Shown here one piece after another: positions 43,259-54,980 of a stretch of 56,544 nt of DNA. The notes below the pieces were generated by a model. That model searched no databases. It worked only from the letters and a program-made list of their open reading frames with translations, and was not told the origin of the DNA. Where the stretch lies: NCBI GenBank assembly GCA_019633425.1, contig WSUB01000224.1, positions 314 to 56,857 on the forward strand. Direction: 5' to 3'. The DNA comes from Tulasnella sp. 424. Taxonomy: Eukaryota > Basidiomycota > Agaricomycetes > Cantharellales > Tulasnellaceae. Positions within the stretch are counted from its first letter, which is position 1; every line of letters begins with the position of its first letter. A program made the translations under genes and the position numbers.

Positions 43259-45945
43259 CTACAATAAGACAGGTTCTGGAGGAATGGTCCGGTCCCAATC
43301 AAAAATCCCGGAATCCGGCTTCTCCAAAGGGTCCGAAATGCCATGGCTTCGAAGAGGGGGGAGCACGCATGGAACACAACCACTTAGTATTTCGTCGTTT
43401 TGGCAGAGCTCCAAAAATAATTGAAAAAAAAGCTCACTCCATCTTTAAATGCTCCACGAGATCACCCAACGGGCGTAATCGGGCGAACTGCCAGTGCGTG
43501 CGCCAACTGAACGGGCAACGATTGCAATAGAATCGAGGGACCTCGTCGTTCAAGTTAGAAGCCTCCAGAGCACGGACTGTGGAAGCATCCTCATCATTGA
43601 GTAACTCCCAGTTCTCTGTGCAGTGTTTGGCTTCCTTGGCATGGTGGGCCTTTACCGTGGGTTTAGCGAAACATTAGACTATCGACGAGCCAATAGTCAA
43701 AAAGGTGAACTTACGCAATCCCTCCAACTCCTCGCCAGCTTACGCTCCCGTCCCTCACATCCCAAGCAGTGGAACCTCAGATCACGAGCGTCCAAATCCT
43801 CCACGGTCGTCGTATACTCCAACCTCGCACATCGAAGCAACGCTCCAACAGCACCACTCGCCTTCGAGTTGAACGTCAGCCGTCGAAAGGTTCCGTCCAC
43901 TTCTTCGAGGCCAACGTTGAACAGCCAACACAACCTGCGCTCGAAAACGCTGTCGACGCAAATAGGCATGTCGAGTTTTGAAGTCTTTGAGAAAAAGATC
44001 GTCGTGGCGTAGAAAACTTTGTCCAAGTCTTCCTCAGTCGGCGGAGAAGGAACGTTTTCCGCACCACCTTCAACCATCCTCCGCACGATGTGTCGTTTCT
44101 TAGAGTCCGCATACTCCTTTAAAAGCGCCGGCAACGCCTCCATCGCCAAGTCAAAATGCTCTGGCAGAACCAAGGCGTCGAGTGGTTGTTCGACGACGCT
44201 TTTGAAACCCGGAAACAACCTCGTTACCGCCTCGGCAGTAGGTCGAAAAATGGCCTCCAACCCAGGTCTCCCGTCAAAGTAGATCTGGATGCGTTCTCGT
44301 GCGAATTGTTTTCGGCCCCCTATCGTAGTGTCGCGGTAGCGCCCGAGTCGGTGTTCGTTTGCTTGCTTGACGAGAGCCTCAAGCTGTGGCCCGACCGTTG
44401 CCCAACCTAACCAGAAAAAGGTGGTTCTGATGTTATCCCTCGGTACCCCAGAAAGCTCAAGCGGTGACATAATAATAATAAAAACTTACGTGCTTCCGTC
44501 AAAGGAGTTCGGCTCCTCACTAAGGTACTATGCAAGATCGAATAAATGTCGGTCTCAGAATATCCGAGGGCTAGGAGCTTCGCGGAGGCTCTGTTAGGAA
44601 GAGCCAAAGAAGGTCCGGTCAAGAGGGAAATCTTTTTCCCAAAGCACTCGTTACTCACATCTTTCGATTAGCATCCGCAACCGACAGGCCGGCTTCCCAC
44701 TCCTTGAATCCCGCTACACTTTCTCGGATGGCCTTTCGTTGAGCGAGCATCTTTTCCTTGAATTCCGAGAGCTTATCCTGCCCCTGAGCGCTGGCAGCTG
44801 CGTAGCGAACGCTGAGTTGCTCGATTGCTCTGATGGGGTAGTATTTATCAGGGTGATTTGGGGACGCTGTCGTCGTTAGTCCGTCAGCATCTCATCCTTT
44901 GACGAAATCTATATCTTTAGCAAATACGCACTTGTCCAATACGGCAAAAGCTCAAGCAGGTCAGAGATATTCTTAATGTGCGGTAAAGCCTTTGCAGCGT
45001 TTTGAACCGAGACCATCCTGACCCCAAGAGTTCGCAAAAACGAAATAAGAAACACGCTAAACGACTTTCCACAGAGAGAGAGAGAGAGAGGGGCACACTT
45101 ACGTCTTTCCGGAGAAGCTGCACTTCTGGCAAAGACGAACGCGATGGTACCAATCAATTTTCGCGATGTTGGTCTTGTCGCAGAACTACCACGAGAAAAA
45201 AAAAAGAAATAGGGCTAGTGGTTGGTCATTCATGTTGTCCTAATCGTCATTATCGAGCCCCGACGACACTTTCTCTCACCGAACAGTCACGAGTAAAGAG
45301 TAGATAGGCCCATTGAGGCTCGCTCTGATCGGGCGGACACTCCGGAACTTGACGTTCGGCTCTCGACCTCGCGTCCTTCCAGACAGCAGTTGACGCCTTG
45401 AGAGAGGAGATCCTCGCATTCAGATATAGACAGCTGATGACACACACCAAAGGCTCACCTTAGACATAAGATGAGACCTCAGCAACCGGTTCGTCCTCGC
45501 GACTCGAAGCAGATCCGTCGGGTGAAGGTGACCGAATATCTGCGAAACCCAGCCCCCCAGTATATATCAATCGCAGCAGTCCTTGGTGGTTATTCGAGCC
45601 ACAAAGGTACCTACTGTGTAGACAGCATCCAGAGATAACCTCTCGAAGAAGTTCGAAAGTTGTCCTCCTTCCTCTTGTTCTTTGGATTTCCCCTTTCTGG
45701 AGCGTTTAGCTGCCGTTGACGACGAGGCGGTTTTGCGGGCTTTCTTCGAGGGGTGTTCTGCTACACCTGTATAGATAAACCCCAAAATCCGAGACTATGT
45801 AAGCCCATCTTTCGTTTCCCTCCCAGCCCAAAAAAGCAATCCGATGGTCACCCAGAGTTGGACTCGGAGAGGGACTCCGTTCCACATTCTTCAACGTTTT
45901 GGCCTTTGTTTGACGGGTGCTTTTAGATGAACCTGCTCTCGGCAT
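43259..45945 (-). CDS. F-box protein with C4 zinc cluster (F-box/C4 gene 4)
   Basis: Eleven exons, complement(join(43259..43346,43438..43649,43715..44406,44490..44590,44659..44866,44932..45017,45103..45185,45280..45396,45459..45539,45615..45766,45852..45945)), 637 residues. Basic leader (PSKKARKTASSS, KRSRKGKSKEQ), F-box (RLSLDAVYT, IFGHLHPTDLLRVARTNRLL), zinc cluster C147-x2-C150-x16-C167-x2-C170, helical middle (SEFKEKMLAQRKAIRESV), a 692-nt exon, and late CxxC pairs FHCLGC and FYCNRC. It is the tandem paralog of gene 3, same strand, with shared exon lengths (81, 117, 83). A GA dinucleotide run lies in the intron near 45073-45091. Expected to be an SCF receptor. Confidence 0.85.
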
Positions 45946-46738
45946 CGTTAAAGTTGAGGAAGAGAGTATATTGGTTGAGGCGTCGCTGACAGCATCCCTG
46001 CAACGGGCCACAGGCTGGCCATTTTATGCTTGGCGTGTGACTCATATTGGCGGGGTATTTTCGGCAACTCCCATATGTGTCCTGATTACCTGCGGCACGC
46101 TTCATAAGGACGGGGGATGTTCTTTGTCTGTTTCAGCTCCCATTTCCTACACGTGGCTTATTACTTCCGACACACAACGCTCGTTACCCTGGCTTGGCCG
46201 AAAGGGTAGATTTACGTAATGAACAACAGGACAACGTGTAAATCGGGTAACTTCTGTGTGTCCATAGTGTGTGGTAACATTCTAAGCGTGAGTCATAGGC
46301 GGAGAAACAAAACAATCGGTAAGAGAGAAGAAAGGTGAGTTGAACGGAGGAGTGGGGGAATGTTCAAGAAACGGTCCGCTTAAAGCAAACCGCTGTACTA
46401 AATGTAGAGTACAAGTCCATGAAATGGCGTGTATGTTTATGGGAGGTATAAAGAGGATCTTGCGACTTTCAGATGACCCCAAAGAACCCAAGAAGAGAGA
46501 GAGAGACAGAGATAGTGGAAACCGAAACCCAAAAAGAAAGCAGAATAAAGCCCGGTGACGTGAATGACCCTTGATGAAGATTGTGGCGATAAAGAGATTA
46601 TTTTGGATTGCTTTTTTTTTGGTTTTGTGTTTTGAATAGGACGTTTTGCCCTTGAGAGTCGTCGAAATTTCTTCCTAGTTGGTGGAAAAGAAGGTGGGCA
46701 TATGGGTATAATAGGTTGGGGCTCTTGTGGTTGAGCCA
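45946..46738. other. Intergenic
   Basis: About 790 bases: promoter of F-box/C4 gene 4 and the 3' flank of DUF3074 copy B. Short frames only; nothing recognised. Confidence 0.45.
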
Positions 46739-47967
46739 TCAAGCGTTCTTGCTGGTGGTCGCGACGGCGTTGGCGGTCGAACCGGCAGGTTTATCGCGCT
46801 TCTGTCGCATCCAGGCGAGGAATTGCAAAACGTCCTGAAGCAAAGAATAGGGGTTTCCTTCGTTAACCAACGCCGCTGTTTATCGAGACGTTACGAGAAC
46901 TATTCCATACCTCGGCAATGGCTTTCGGTACAGCGCGCGACGTGACCCAATCCGGCACGAACCCTCCGATAGTGGTGGTGGTAGCGACTCTAGAAAAGAC
47001 CCGCCGGGGTTGGACAGTTTAGCCAACAGCCAGGGTGGTCCAAAAAGCCGGAAGCAGCAACGCACCTCCATTCGACAGTTCCATCCTCCAACTCGCGCAA
47101 CCTCTCAACCGCAGCGAACCTCCCACGAATACCCCTTTCTTCTAGGGACAGAAGGCCTTCGTCGCTCCTTGGGTCGAAGGGGATGGAGATGATCCAGCCT
47201 TGTCTTGGAGAAACGGCCTCGAGATGGGTGACCATGAGGACGGTGAACGTCCGTGGGGAGAACGGCGAGCTCAAGGCGTAGTGGAGGCTCCAAACTGAAA
47301 AAGACGGAATGGTACGAAAACGGGTTAACGAAAGGGTATTTTTGGACACTCTGCCCTGATGCACGACGTACCTTCCATTACACCCGGTTCGATGGCTTGC
47401 ATCATCGTTGCCTTGCTGAGTTCAGGGATGTACCTAGCCATGGCAGGACCACTAAGCGCATGTCCACCGGAAACCCAGCGATGAGAACACGAGTCCAGAA
47501 ACACTGAGACCTCTCGGAACGGAACCGGGGAGAGTCCATCGCGCAACCAAAGAAAGCCTTTTTTGGGCATGGCACTTACTGGAGTTCATTTTCGGCATGG
47601 TTCGATCCCAGCACGTTCCAGAAATCCGTAAAGGTCCCGTCTTCTGGACCGTGCCGAGTGACCCTCAGATGCCAGGGCGGACCGGAGGAGATCTTCTTGC
47701 AATAGGTTCGGCAGGTACCGTCGTTGAAGGTTTTGCCTTCAGTCCAATTGGCGGTATCAGCCATTATTTGGCGCGCGGACTGCATGCAATTCTCGAATGA
47801 GGGTATCCCTGAATGACATTCGAAGAACAGTATTAGACATCGTATCCGGATTTAGACCAGCATTCGGTTCCGATTAGAACGGAAGTGTCCTTTGGGATGG
47901 GTGAAAGGGAGGGGGGACACTCACGACCTGGTACCACCGGACGGGACAGTTTGATAGAGAATGGCAT
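46739..47967 (-). CDS. DUF3074 (START-like) protein, copy B
   Basis: Exons complement(join(46739..46834,46911..46989,47066..47294,47372..47433,47580..47808,47925..47967)), 245 residues, all GT-AG. It starts MPFSIKLSRPVVPG, parallel to MPFALDLDRPITPS of copy A. Blocks in order: DGTFTDFWNVLGSNHAENEL, YIPELSKATMM, SPFSPRTFTVLMVTHLEAVS, GWIISIPFDPRSD, RGIRGRFAAVERLRELEDG, FVPDWVTSRAVPKAIAEDV, then FLAWMRQKRDKPAG. Exons of 43, 62 and 79 nt are the same as in copy A and every intron is at the same place. The family is START-like and fungal; a lipid-binding role is inferred and no enzyme activity is known. Confidence 0.83.
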
Positions 47968-48518
47968 CCTTTCTGCTGCTCTTTGGTCAAAAACACACAA
48001 CTTCCTCCCACAATTCCCTGCACACTCTCTATACTCTTTTCGTGCCCAAAAGCTTTGCGCAACGTTATTGTCGAATGGGTGGGTGGGGAGCCAGCGGGAC
48101 GAGAGAGACGAGGGGGACGATGGGATGGGCGAGATTGACAGGTCAAATTCGAATCCAGACTGAGGAACCCGCTGGAAATATTACATCTGCTTTTCCCGCC
48201 CACCCGCACGACCGGTGCCTTTTCGATACGCACGGTCCTCCAATTCGCCGCGGAACACGCGTTGTCTGCAACCAACGGACGGAGATGTCGACACCGAGAG
48301 CCATTGCGAGGGGAGGGGGAGATGGTGGTAAGGAAGAGGAGATGAGCGGCGAGGCTTGGGGGACAGCGTCTATGTATATACTGGATGAAGGTTCAAATTC
48401 AGTGCGTCATACGTGCCGAATGACCAAATCTCGGCACAGGTACATATGAGCGTGAATACTGCGGCCTTGGTACGAAAACCTTCCACCCACGCGATCCAAC
48501 ACACGGAAATAAAAACCT
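47968..48518. other. Intergenic; carries the left copy of segment S
   Basis: The part 48065-48480 is nearly repeated at 56080-56430 (for example GATGGGATGGGCGAGATTGA and TGTCGACACCGAGAG in both). Frames in this stretch are not conserved as protein. It is the start of a duplicated block. Confidence 0.6.
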
Positions 48519-49689
48519 CTACGCTCTCAAATCCTCTCCCAACGCTTCAAGGTCCTCCAACGGCGGCCGACCACCAAAGATCTCCTTCCCTTCCTCCTTC
48601 ACCCACTCGATCACATCCTGCCAGCCACCAACTCGCCGGATCCCAGGCGGCAACTCCGTCACCACCTCTCGTTCCCAGTATTTATCGTCTCCAGCCTGAA
48701 TCCGCTGCTCGCGGCTCATCAGATCGTGAGGTGTCAATAGGCGACTGTGTCGCTTGCTCCATGGGTAGTCGCCGAAGAGGAGGACATGGATCCCTGCGGC
48801 AGCGCAGATTATGGCGTTTTCGAGAGCGTCGTCGATGAGGAGAACGGCGCCAAGGGACTTTATGACCTGTTCGAGAAAGGAGAGAGCGATGAGAAAGAGC
48901 GCGTCAAACGCGCAGAACGACCAACAAACGTACCTCCACCTTGGACTTGCCAGCCCAAGGATTCTCCTCCGCCGCGTCAGGACTCCCTTTAGCAAACATT
49001 GCAGTGCAAATAACGTCTTCGAATACACCTACGTTGCTTGAAACGGTCAGTGCCTCCCATCCAAGAAGGAAAAAATGGTTTGAATAGCAGAGAAACGGAC
49101 CGGGCAAATTCTCTTCAATCCAAGCATGAGTCACGTCTGCATATTCATGAGACCTCGCGGTAATAATAACCAATCGAAATCCAAGCGACTTCAGCCCAGC
49201 GAGACCTTCAGCGGCGTAAGGTACCGGCTTCAAGTTCCGGAAGTCGTCTGACCGGTGGTAAACGCTGAGTTTGTTCAGCGTCTCTGTGGTTTCGAACGCA
49301 TGAGAGCCCATTGTGCCATCGAAGAGTGAGACTTAGAAACGAATTGATACGTACCTTCTCGCGTTCCCCAATGTGCATTCTTCCAATACTAGAGGACAGG
49401 GGTCGGCAACCAAAAGCCGGTGTTAGCCGCCGAAATGGAACGCCCTCCACCATGACTCCCAATAACGTACATGGTAGTAATGACAATCGTTGAGAGTCAT
49501 ATCCGACCCATGGTTTCTATTGTGCCCTACAACAAGTCAGAACGTTGAAGATAGTGAATTTCGACGCCCTACGCTGAGCGGGTTTGAATGAAAGAAAAGT
49601 TGCCTCTTACATTCCACAACGTTGGCATTGGTCATTGCGAGGACGTCGTCCATGTCCACAGCAATGAGAGGGCCTTTGGTATCGTTCAT
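48519..49689 (-). CDS. HAD-family 5'(3')-deoxyribonucleotidase-like protein
   Basis: Exons complement(join(48519..48866,48934..49028,49101..49283,49355..49388,49471..49526,49611..49689)), 264 residues, all phases close. HAD motif I is LIAVDMDDVLAMTN (nucleophile D12, acid/base D14). Then YWKNAHWGTRE, LKPVPYAAEGLAGLKSLGFR, motif II LVIITARS, and motif III/IV region AVLLIDDALENAIICAAAG with VLLFGDYPWSKR. This is the cytosolic NT5C-like layout; members remove phosphate from deoxynucleotides or are of unknown substrate in fungi. The intact gene has a duplicated, decaying copy at 52109-53240. The neighbour is Gag-like copy 7. Confidence 0.85.
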
Positions 49690-50133
49690 AGCTTTTATAG
49701 AGTTATAGGTTTTTGTTTCAGTAGCTGTGCAGTCGAACTGGCGGGGTGGAGATGGTCGTTCTAAGGCTTTTGCGGGTAACCGGAGGTGAAAGGCAAAACC
49801 GTGCGTGACGGGAAGCTGGGTAACGCGAACCACACATCACCAAATGTCACAACCCACCAAATGAGGAAGATATGCATCGGGGGTTTGACCACGCACAGCT
49901 CGCTTATGGCAAGAGCCTGGAGGCAACTTTCACGAGTAGCTACTCAAGCCTAGCGCGTAGGGCCTCGAGGGAGGCATATTGCATAAGGCTTAAATCCGCA
50001 GGAGCTGATGCCAAATGATTGTACACCGCCGACGATTCTAGTCTCCCAAATGTGGCCGTACTGGGCTTTCCAAAGTTGTACTACCAGATATAACCTCACG
50101 AGCTCATATAATCTGATCGAGTATCAGGCCTAA
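49690..50133. other. Promoter of the nucleotidase-like gene and spacer
   Basis: Contains GACGGGAAGCTGGGTAACGC near 49806, repeated at about 53368 and 55826. The spacer towards copy 7 also matches 53540-53705. No gene. Confidence 0.6.
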
Positions 50134-51401
50134 CTACTCAATTGGTCGGAATACAAAGTGCTGCATTAATAAAAAACGATCAACACCCGTGGGCTGTTCG
50201 TGTACGAGTTTGTAAACTTACACCACATGTTTCGTCCGGACAGGCTTTCTGATACACGTCCGGGTTCGGAGTAACATACACAAAGCCTGCGGTGTAAAAT
50301 ACTTCGAGCTGGATTTCTGATCAAGAGTCAAAAATGTATCAATACGATATTTGTGAACGGCAAGGCATTGAAGTACCCCTGACACCATCCTTCCATACCG
50401 GCGTGACTTGTCCGTCTGAGGAGACATTCCAAACTTTGATTCGGAAGGGTCCTAGTGTTGGACGACCAAGATTAGCTCCCAATGTGGCAGGGGTCAAAGT
50501 ATCCGGATCGACTACGGTCAGTCGTCCCCACCTGACAGCCGGATTTCATCTTCAGCACGAAGGAGCCTTACACTTAGGGTTGATTCGGCTTACGTCATAG
50601 AGCCATGCGCGAAACTAGGTTTCTCGTCTGGCCAATGGATCGCCAGCCACTTGCTTCCCGAGCCCTTTCGGACATGAGAGAAAGAAGCTCGTTAGCATGC
50701 AATCGCGTACCCAGTGGGTTAGAGATAGGAGGTCTCAACTTACGACCCATTCGAGGGCGCGAGATCCCGAACCGACAGACAGACGCCATCGCAAGCGGAG
50801 AGCTTTCTCAACTTCTGTCGTAATTCTACATCGCCCGAGGCGCTCCGGCTCGCCAATGTACATGGATTCTTCACCGAGGACGAACTGCATGACACCAATG
50901 TTTGACGACTTCCCTGCTTGCTTTGGTAGGAGAGAAGCTGCAGCTGGAATAGGAACGATTGCGGCTCTAGAAAAAAAGAACCCCGAACCCTTGGGAATCA
51001 GAGATAACGATCAACGCAGATCTGAGCGAAAGGCGCATTTACTCGGCTTCTTCGTCGTCGCTCTCATCAGCTGGTGGCCAGCGGTCCAAAAGAGCCTTCT
51101 CCAGCTTATCCCAATCTTGCTTAACATCCCGGGGAAGATTGGAGTGCCATTTAAGAGCCTTTCCCGAGAAATGAAGAGATGCAAAGTTGGCCATCCAGGG
51201 AGCATCTTGAGGTTTCCCCTCTTTCCAAGCGGCTTTGCGAATACTCTTAATGAAACTTTCGCATTCGGCCCCACTTTTCCCTCTGAATTCGTTTACTGAA
51301 AAGTCTATATAGTTAGTGGGTTTCGTGTGACAAGACATCTCTCCTCCTAAAGACCGCCGCCGTCGCTTCTTACCTTGCTCCGGCTGCCCAGGCGATGTCA
51401 T
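50134..51401 (-). CDS. Gag-like domain protein, copy 7
   Basis: Begins MTSPGQPEQ (exon 51374..51401), then after an intron of 78 nt VNEFRGKSGAECESFIKSIR, ANFASLHFSGKALKWHSNLP, DWDKLEKALLDRWPPADESD (exon 51043..51295). Further exons read PIPAAASLLPKQ, SKWLAIHWPDEKP, PFRIKVWNVSSDGQVTPVW, IQLEVFYTAGFVYVTPNPD and a short last exon HFVFRPIE ending at 50134. The order is that of array copy 5 (WVGVHW-like, FRITAWDIS, SLDVFLDE, RISLQTLN), so the family exists outside the array and on the other strand. All checked splice sites are GT-AG. Copy appears open. Confidence 0.6.
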
Positions 51402-52108
51402 TGAGCACCGAGCGCGTTGCCGGAATTACAGTCGTTTTTAGCTGTCGGGACCTTGGGAATGCAAGTAACAGTTAATGGTGATTCTTGAGACGATAGTGAA
51501 GCCAAGCCAAGGAAATAGGTTTAGAGGTGGTGGCTGCTCGTGAGGCACGAGGCACGACGGTGTCTTCTGGACGGCAATTTCCGCTGCGGCCACGCGATCA
51601 TCATCACCTCGCCTCACCTTTGGAACTGGGCGTGCGATTAATCGTGGGAAGTCGCAAGTTACATCGTTATGGCGCGAAATGCAAGGTGGTGGAGCCGAGG
51701 GAGTTACCTTGATGCTGAGCTGGTTCTAAATGAGTGTACCCCTGCGACGGGCCCAGTCTCCGAATTTGGATTTCCCGCCACGGATTCATGGAATGAGATC
51801 GAAAGCTATGTCTAAATTACTCAATTGATTTGAATACCAAGCGCTACACGAAAGGGGGATTAACGCCTGTAGACTGTAGTGACTTTCTCCTCTCCAACCG
51901 ATTTCCGCTGCTTGCGACCTGTCTTTCAGGATATTCTATTTCAGTCTTTACTTACATATATAATACCAAGGCTCCCCAATCGGCGGGATGTGCACAGGTA
52001 CATATGAGCGTGAATACTGCGGGCTTGGGACGAAACCTCCACCCACATGATCCTCATCTCTCAAGAGTCCCTACTTTCCAAAGCATCCAAGGCAACGGAA
52101 GGGAGATC
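51402..52108. other. Spacer with a relic of a Gag-like gene 3' end
   Basis: 51720-51860 resembles 53580-53740 (AAATGAGTGTA, AGTCTCCGAAT, TACTCAATTG...GAATACCAAGCGCT), the flank and last exon of copies 7 and 8, but is degenerate. The rest is spacer up to the start of duplication unit B (51992). Confidence 0.5.
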
Positions 52109-53240
52109 TCCACGCTCTCAGATCCTCTCCCAGCGCCTCTCGGGCCTCCAAAGGCGCCTGTCGCCGACCACCAGCACCAACTACCTCCTTCCCTTCCCAG
52201 CCGCCAACTCACCGGATTCCAGGCGGCAACTCAGTCACGACCTCTCGTCCCGAGTATATATCATCCCCAGTCTGAATTCTCTGCTTGCGGCTCATCAAAT
52301 CTTGAGGTGTCGATATGCGACTGTGTCTTTTACTCCATGGATAGTCTCCGAAGAGGAGGACGTGAATACGGCGTTTTTGAGAGCGTCGTCGACGAGGAGA
52401 ACGGCGCCAGTGGATTTTATGTCCTGTCCCTGCAAGAAGACCGGCAAGGAGGAAGAGTACGTCGAACATGCAGAGCAACAAACGTACCTCCAGCTTGGGC
52501 TTGCCAGCCCAAGGATTCTCCTCTGGGGCGTGAGGAGTCCCTTCACAAACATAGCAGTACAAATAATGCCTTCAAATACACCTACGGCCCTTGCAACGGT
52601 CAGCGCTTCCTCTCCAAGTAGGAAAGAATGGTCCGAGTGGTATTGAAACCGACCGGGCAAACACTCTTCAATCCAAGCATGGGTCACGTCCCCATATTCA
52701 TGAGACCGCGCAGTACTAATAATCAATCGAATACCAAGCGACTTCAATCTGGCGAGACCTTCAGCGGCAAAAGGCACTGGTTTTAAGTTCCGGGAGTCGT
52801 CGGAGCGGTGGTAAACGCTGAACTTCTTCATTGTCTGTGGGTTTTTGCACTTAGAAAGATCGTAAACGGGGTCGAAAGAGTGACCTTTCGAATCGAAATT
52901 TACATCAAATCTTCTCGCCTTCCCCAATGCGCGTTCTTCCAATCCTAGAGGGGAGGGACTGGCAATCAAAGCCGTTAGCTGTCAAAATGGAACGCTCTCC
53001 GCCACGACTCCCAATAACGTACGTAATGTTAATGACAATCGTCGAGAGTCATATTCGATCCGTGGTTTCTATTGTGCCCATAGAAAGTCGGAACGTTCAA
53101 GGAAGTGAATTTCGACGCCCTTCGCTGAGGGAGCGCGAATGAAAGAAAAAGTGCCACCCAGATTCCACAACGTTTACATTAGTCATGGCAAGGACGTCGT
53201 CCATGTCCACAGCAATGAGAGGGCCTTTGCTATCGTCCAT
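52109..53240 (-). pseudogene. Decayed copy of the 5'(3')-deoxyribonucleotidase-like gene
   Basis: The start and motif I are kept (MDDSKGPLIAVDMDDVLAMT), and the middle still reads LKPVPFAAEGLARLKSLGIR. But several breaks are visible against 48519-49689. The first intron has lost both its donor (GT to CT after GTGGAAT) and its acceptor (AG to TG). One base is missing in the ATGTTTG... stretch of the ICTAMF region. About 16-17 bases are lost between DDAL.NA and HVLLFGDYPW. The stop codon position (48519 in the intact copy) has changed from TAG to TGG. It cannot make the full enzyme. Confidence 0.8.
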
Positions 53241-53705
53241 AGCTTTTATAGAGTTATGGCTTTCTTTCTTCTGTAGCTGTGGAATCGGACTGGCGGGGTG
53301 ATGGTCGTTATTACGCCTTTAGCGGGTAACCGAAGGACCGGAGGCGAAAGGCAAAATCGTGCGTCACAGGGAAGCTGGGTAACGCGAATCACACATCATC
53401 AAATGTCACAACCCACCAAAAGAGGAAGATATGCATCACAACGGAAGGGGAATTTGGCCAAGCACGGCTCGCTTCTAGAAAGAGCCTGGAGGTGACTTTC
53501 ACGAGTAGCTATTCAAACCTAATCCGTAGAGGGTGTTGAAGGAGGCACATTACACAAGGCCTTAAATCTGCAGGAGCCGGTGCTAAATGAGTGTATACCA
53601 CCGAGGAGCCTAGTCTCCGAATGTGGCCGTAGTGGGCTTTCCAAAGCTTTACTCCGAGATATAACTTCACGAGCTCATATAATCAGATCGAAGATTGGGC
53701 CTAGT
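53241..53705. other. Duplicated promoter and spacer (unit B)
   Basis: Matches 49690-50133 through most of its length. No gene. Confidence 0.6.
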
Positions 53706-54980
53706 CTACTCAATTGGTCGGAATACAAAGCGCTGCATAAAAAAATCGATCAACACCCGTGGGCTATTCGTGTACCGTTTTGTAACTCACACCACGTCTT
53801 TCGGTCGGATTCGCTTTCTGATACTCGTCTGGATCCACAGCAAAATACGTGGAATATCCGGTCGTAAATACCACGAGCTGGATTTCTGATTAAGAGTCGA
53901 ATATTTGTCAATCCGGGACTTGGGAACGGCAAGGCACCGACGTACCCTTGACACCATCCATCCATACCGGGGTGATTTGTCCTTCTAAGGAGACCCTCCA
54001 AACTTTGATTCGGAAGGGTCCTCGTGTCGGAGAAATAATCGTAGTTCCCACTGTGGCAGGGGTCAAAGTCTCGGGATCGACTATGGTCAGTCGTGCCCAC
54101 CTGACAGCCAGATTTCGTCTTCAGCATGAAGAGACCTCACACCCGTTGTTGATTTGACTTACATCGGCGAGCCCTGCGAAAAGCTAGGGTTCTCTGCGAC
54201 CCAATGAATCGCAAGCCACTTGCTTCCCGAGCCCTTCCAGACAGAAGAGGAGAAAGCTAGTTAGCACTCAAGCGCGTACCCGATAGGATAAGAAGTGGGG
54301 AGTCTCAACATACAACCCATTCTATGACGCCAGACCCCGAATCGACAAACCGGTCCCATCGCCAGCGGAGAGCTTTCCCAACTTCTGTAGTAAGTGCACA
54401 TACCCCGGCGGAATCCGGCTTGGAAATGTACATGGATTCTCCATCCCCTGATGTCGGGACAAACTGTATCGTGCCAATTTCTGATGACTTCCCTGCTTGC
54501 GTTGATAGGAGAGAAACTGCAGCCGGAGCCGGAATGACCGCAGCGCTGAAAGCAAAAGGCAAGATTAAATCTTAGAATTAGATAACGATTGAGGTGTGTA
54601 AAGTAAAAGAAGCATTTCTTTACTCTGCTTCTTCGTTATCGCTCTCGTCAGCCGGGGGCGGCCACCGTTCCAGAAGTGCCTTCTCCTGCTTGAACCAATC
54701 TTGGCGAACGTCCAGAGGGAGATCGGAGTGCCACTTTAGGGCCTTTCCTGAGTAGTGGAGAGATGCGAAGTGTGCCATCCACCGAGTATCGTCAAGTTTC
54801 CCCTCTTTCCAAGCGGCTTCGCGGATATTCTGAATGAAGTCTTCGCACTCGGCCCCACTCTTTCCCTTGAACCGATTGACTAGTAATCGCAGATGGTCAG
54901 TGAGATCTCAAAGGACGTCTGCCCTCCCGGGACTGTGGGTATCAATTCTTACCTTTCTCCGGCCGCCCGGGAGATGACAT
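53706..54980 (-). CDS. Gag-like domain protein, copy 8
   Basis: Begins MSSPGRPEK at 54980, then after an intron VNRFKGKSGAECEDFIQNIR, AHFASLHYSGKALKWHSDLP and a KALLERWPPPADESD end. Later exons: PAPAAVSLLSTQ with SMYISKPDSAGVCALTTEV, then PFRIKVWRVSLEGQITPVW, IQLVVFTTGYSTYFAVDPDE, and a last exon RFVFRPIE ending at 53706. Closest relative is copy 7, as expected from the segmental duplication. I found no disabling change in the parts checked. Function unknown. Confidence 0.58.

Larger units (their letters stand above)
48434..51990. repeat. Segmental duplication unit A (nucleotidase + Gag-like copy 7)
   Basis: Begins with CACAGGTACATATGAGCGTG and contains the HAD gene, a promoter stretch and Gag-like copy 7. 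The same order occurs again from 51992. Period about 3.6 kb. Confidence 0.75.

Noticed and set aside
45073..45091. GA dinucleotide run as a regulatory element
   Set aside because: It is a simple microsatellite inside an intron of F-box/C4 gene 4, with no paralogous counterpart.
47874..48275. 133-residue minus-strand ORF (and its counterpart at 55956-56258)
   Set aside because: It overlaps the first exon of DUF3074 copy B in another frame, and the two duplicated versions do not conserve the protein; explained by segment S.
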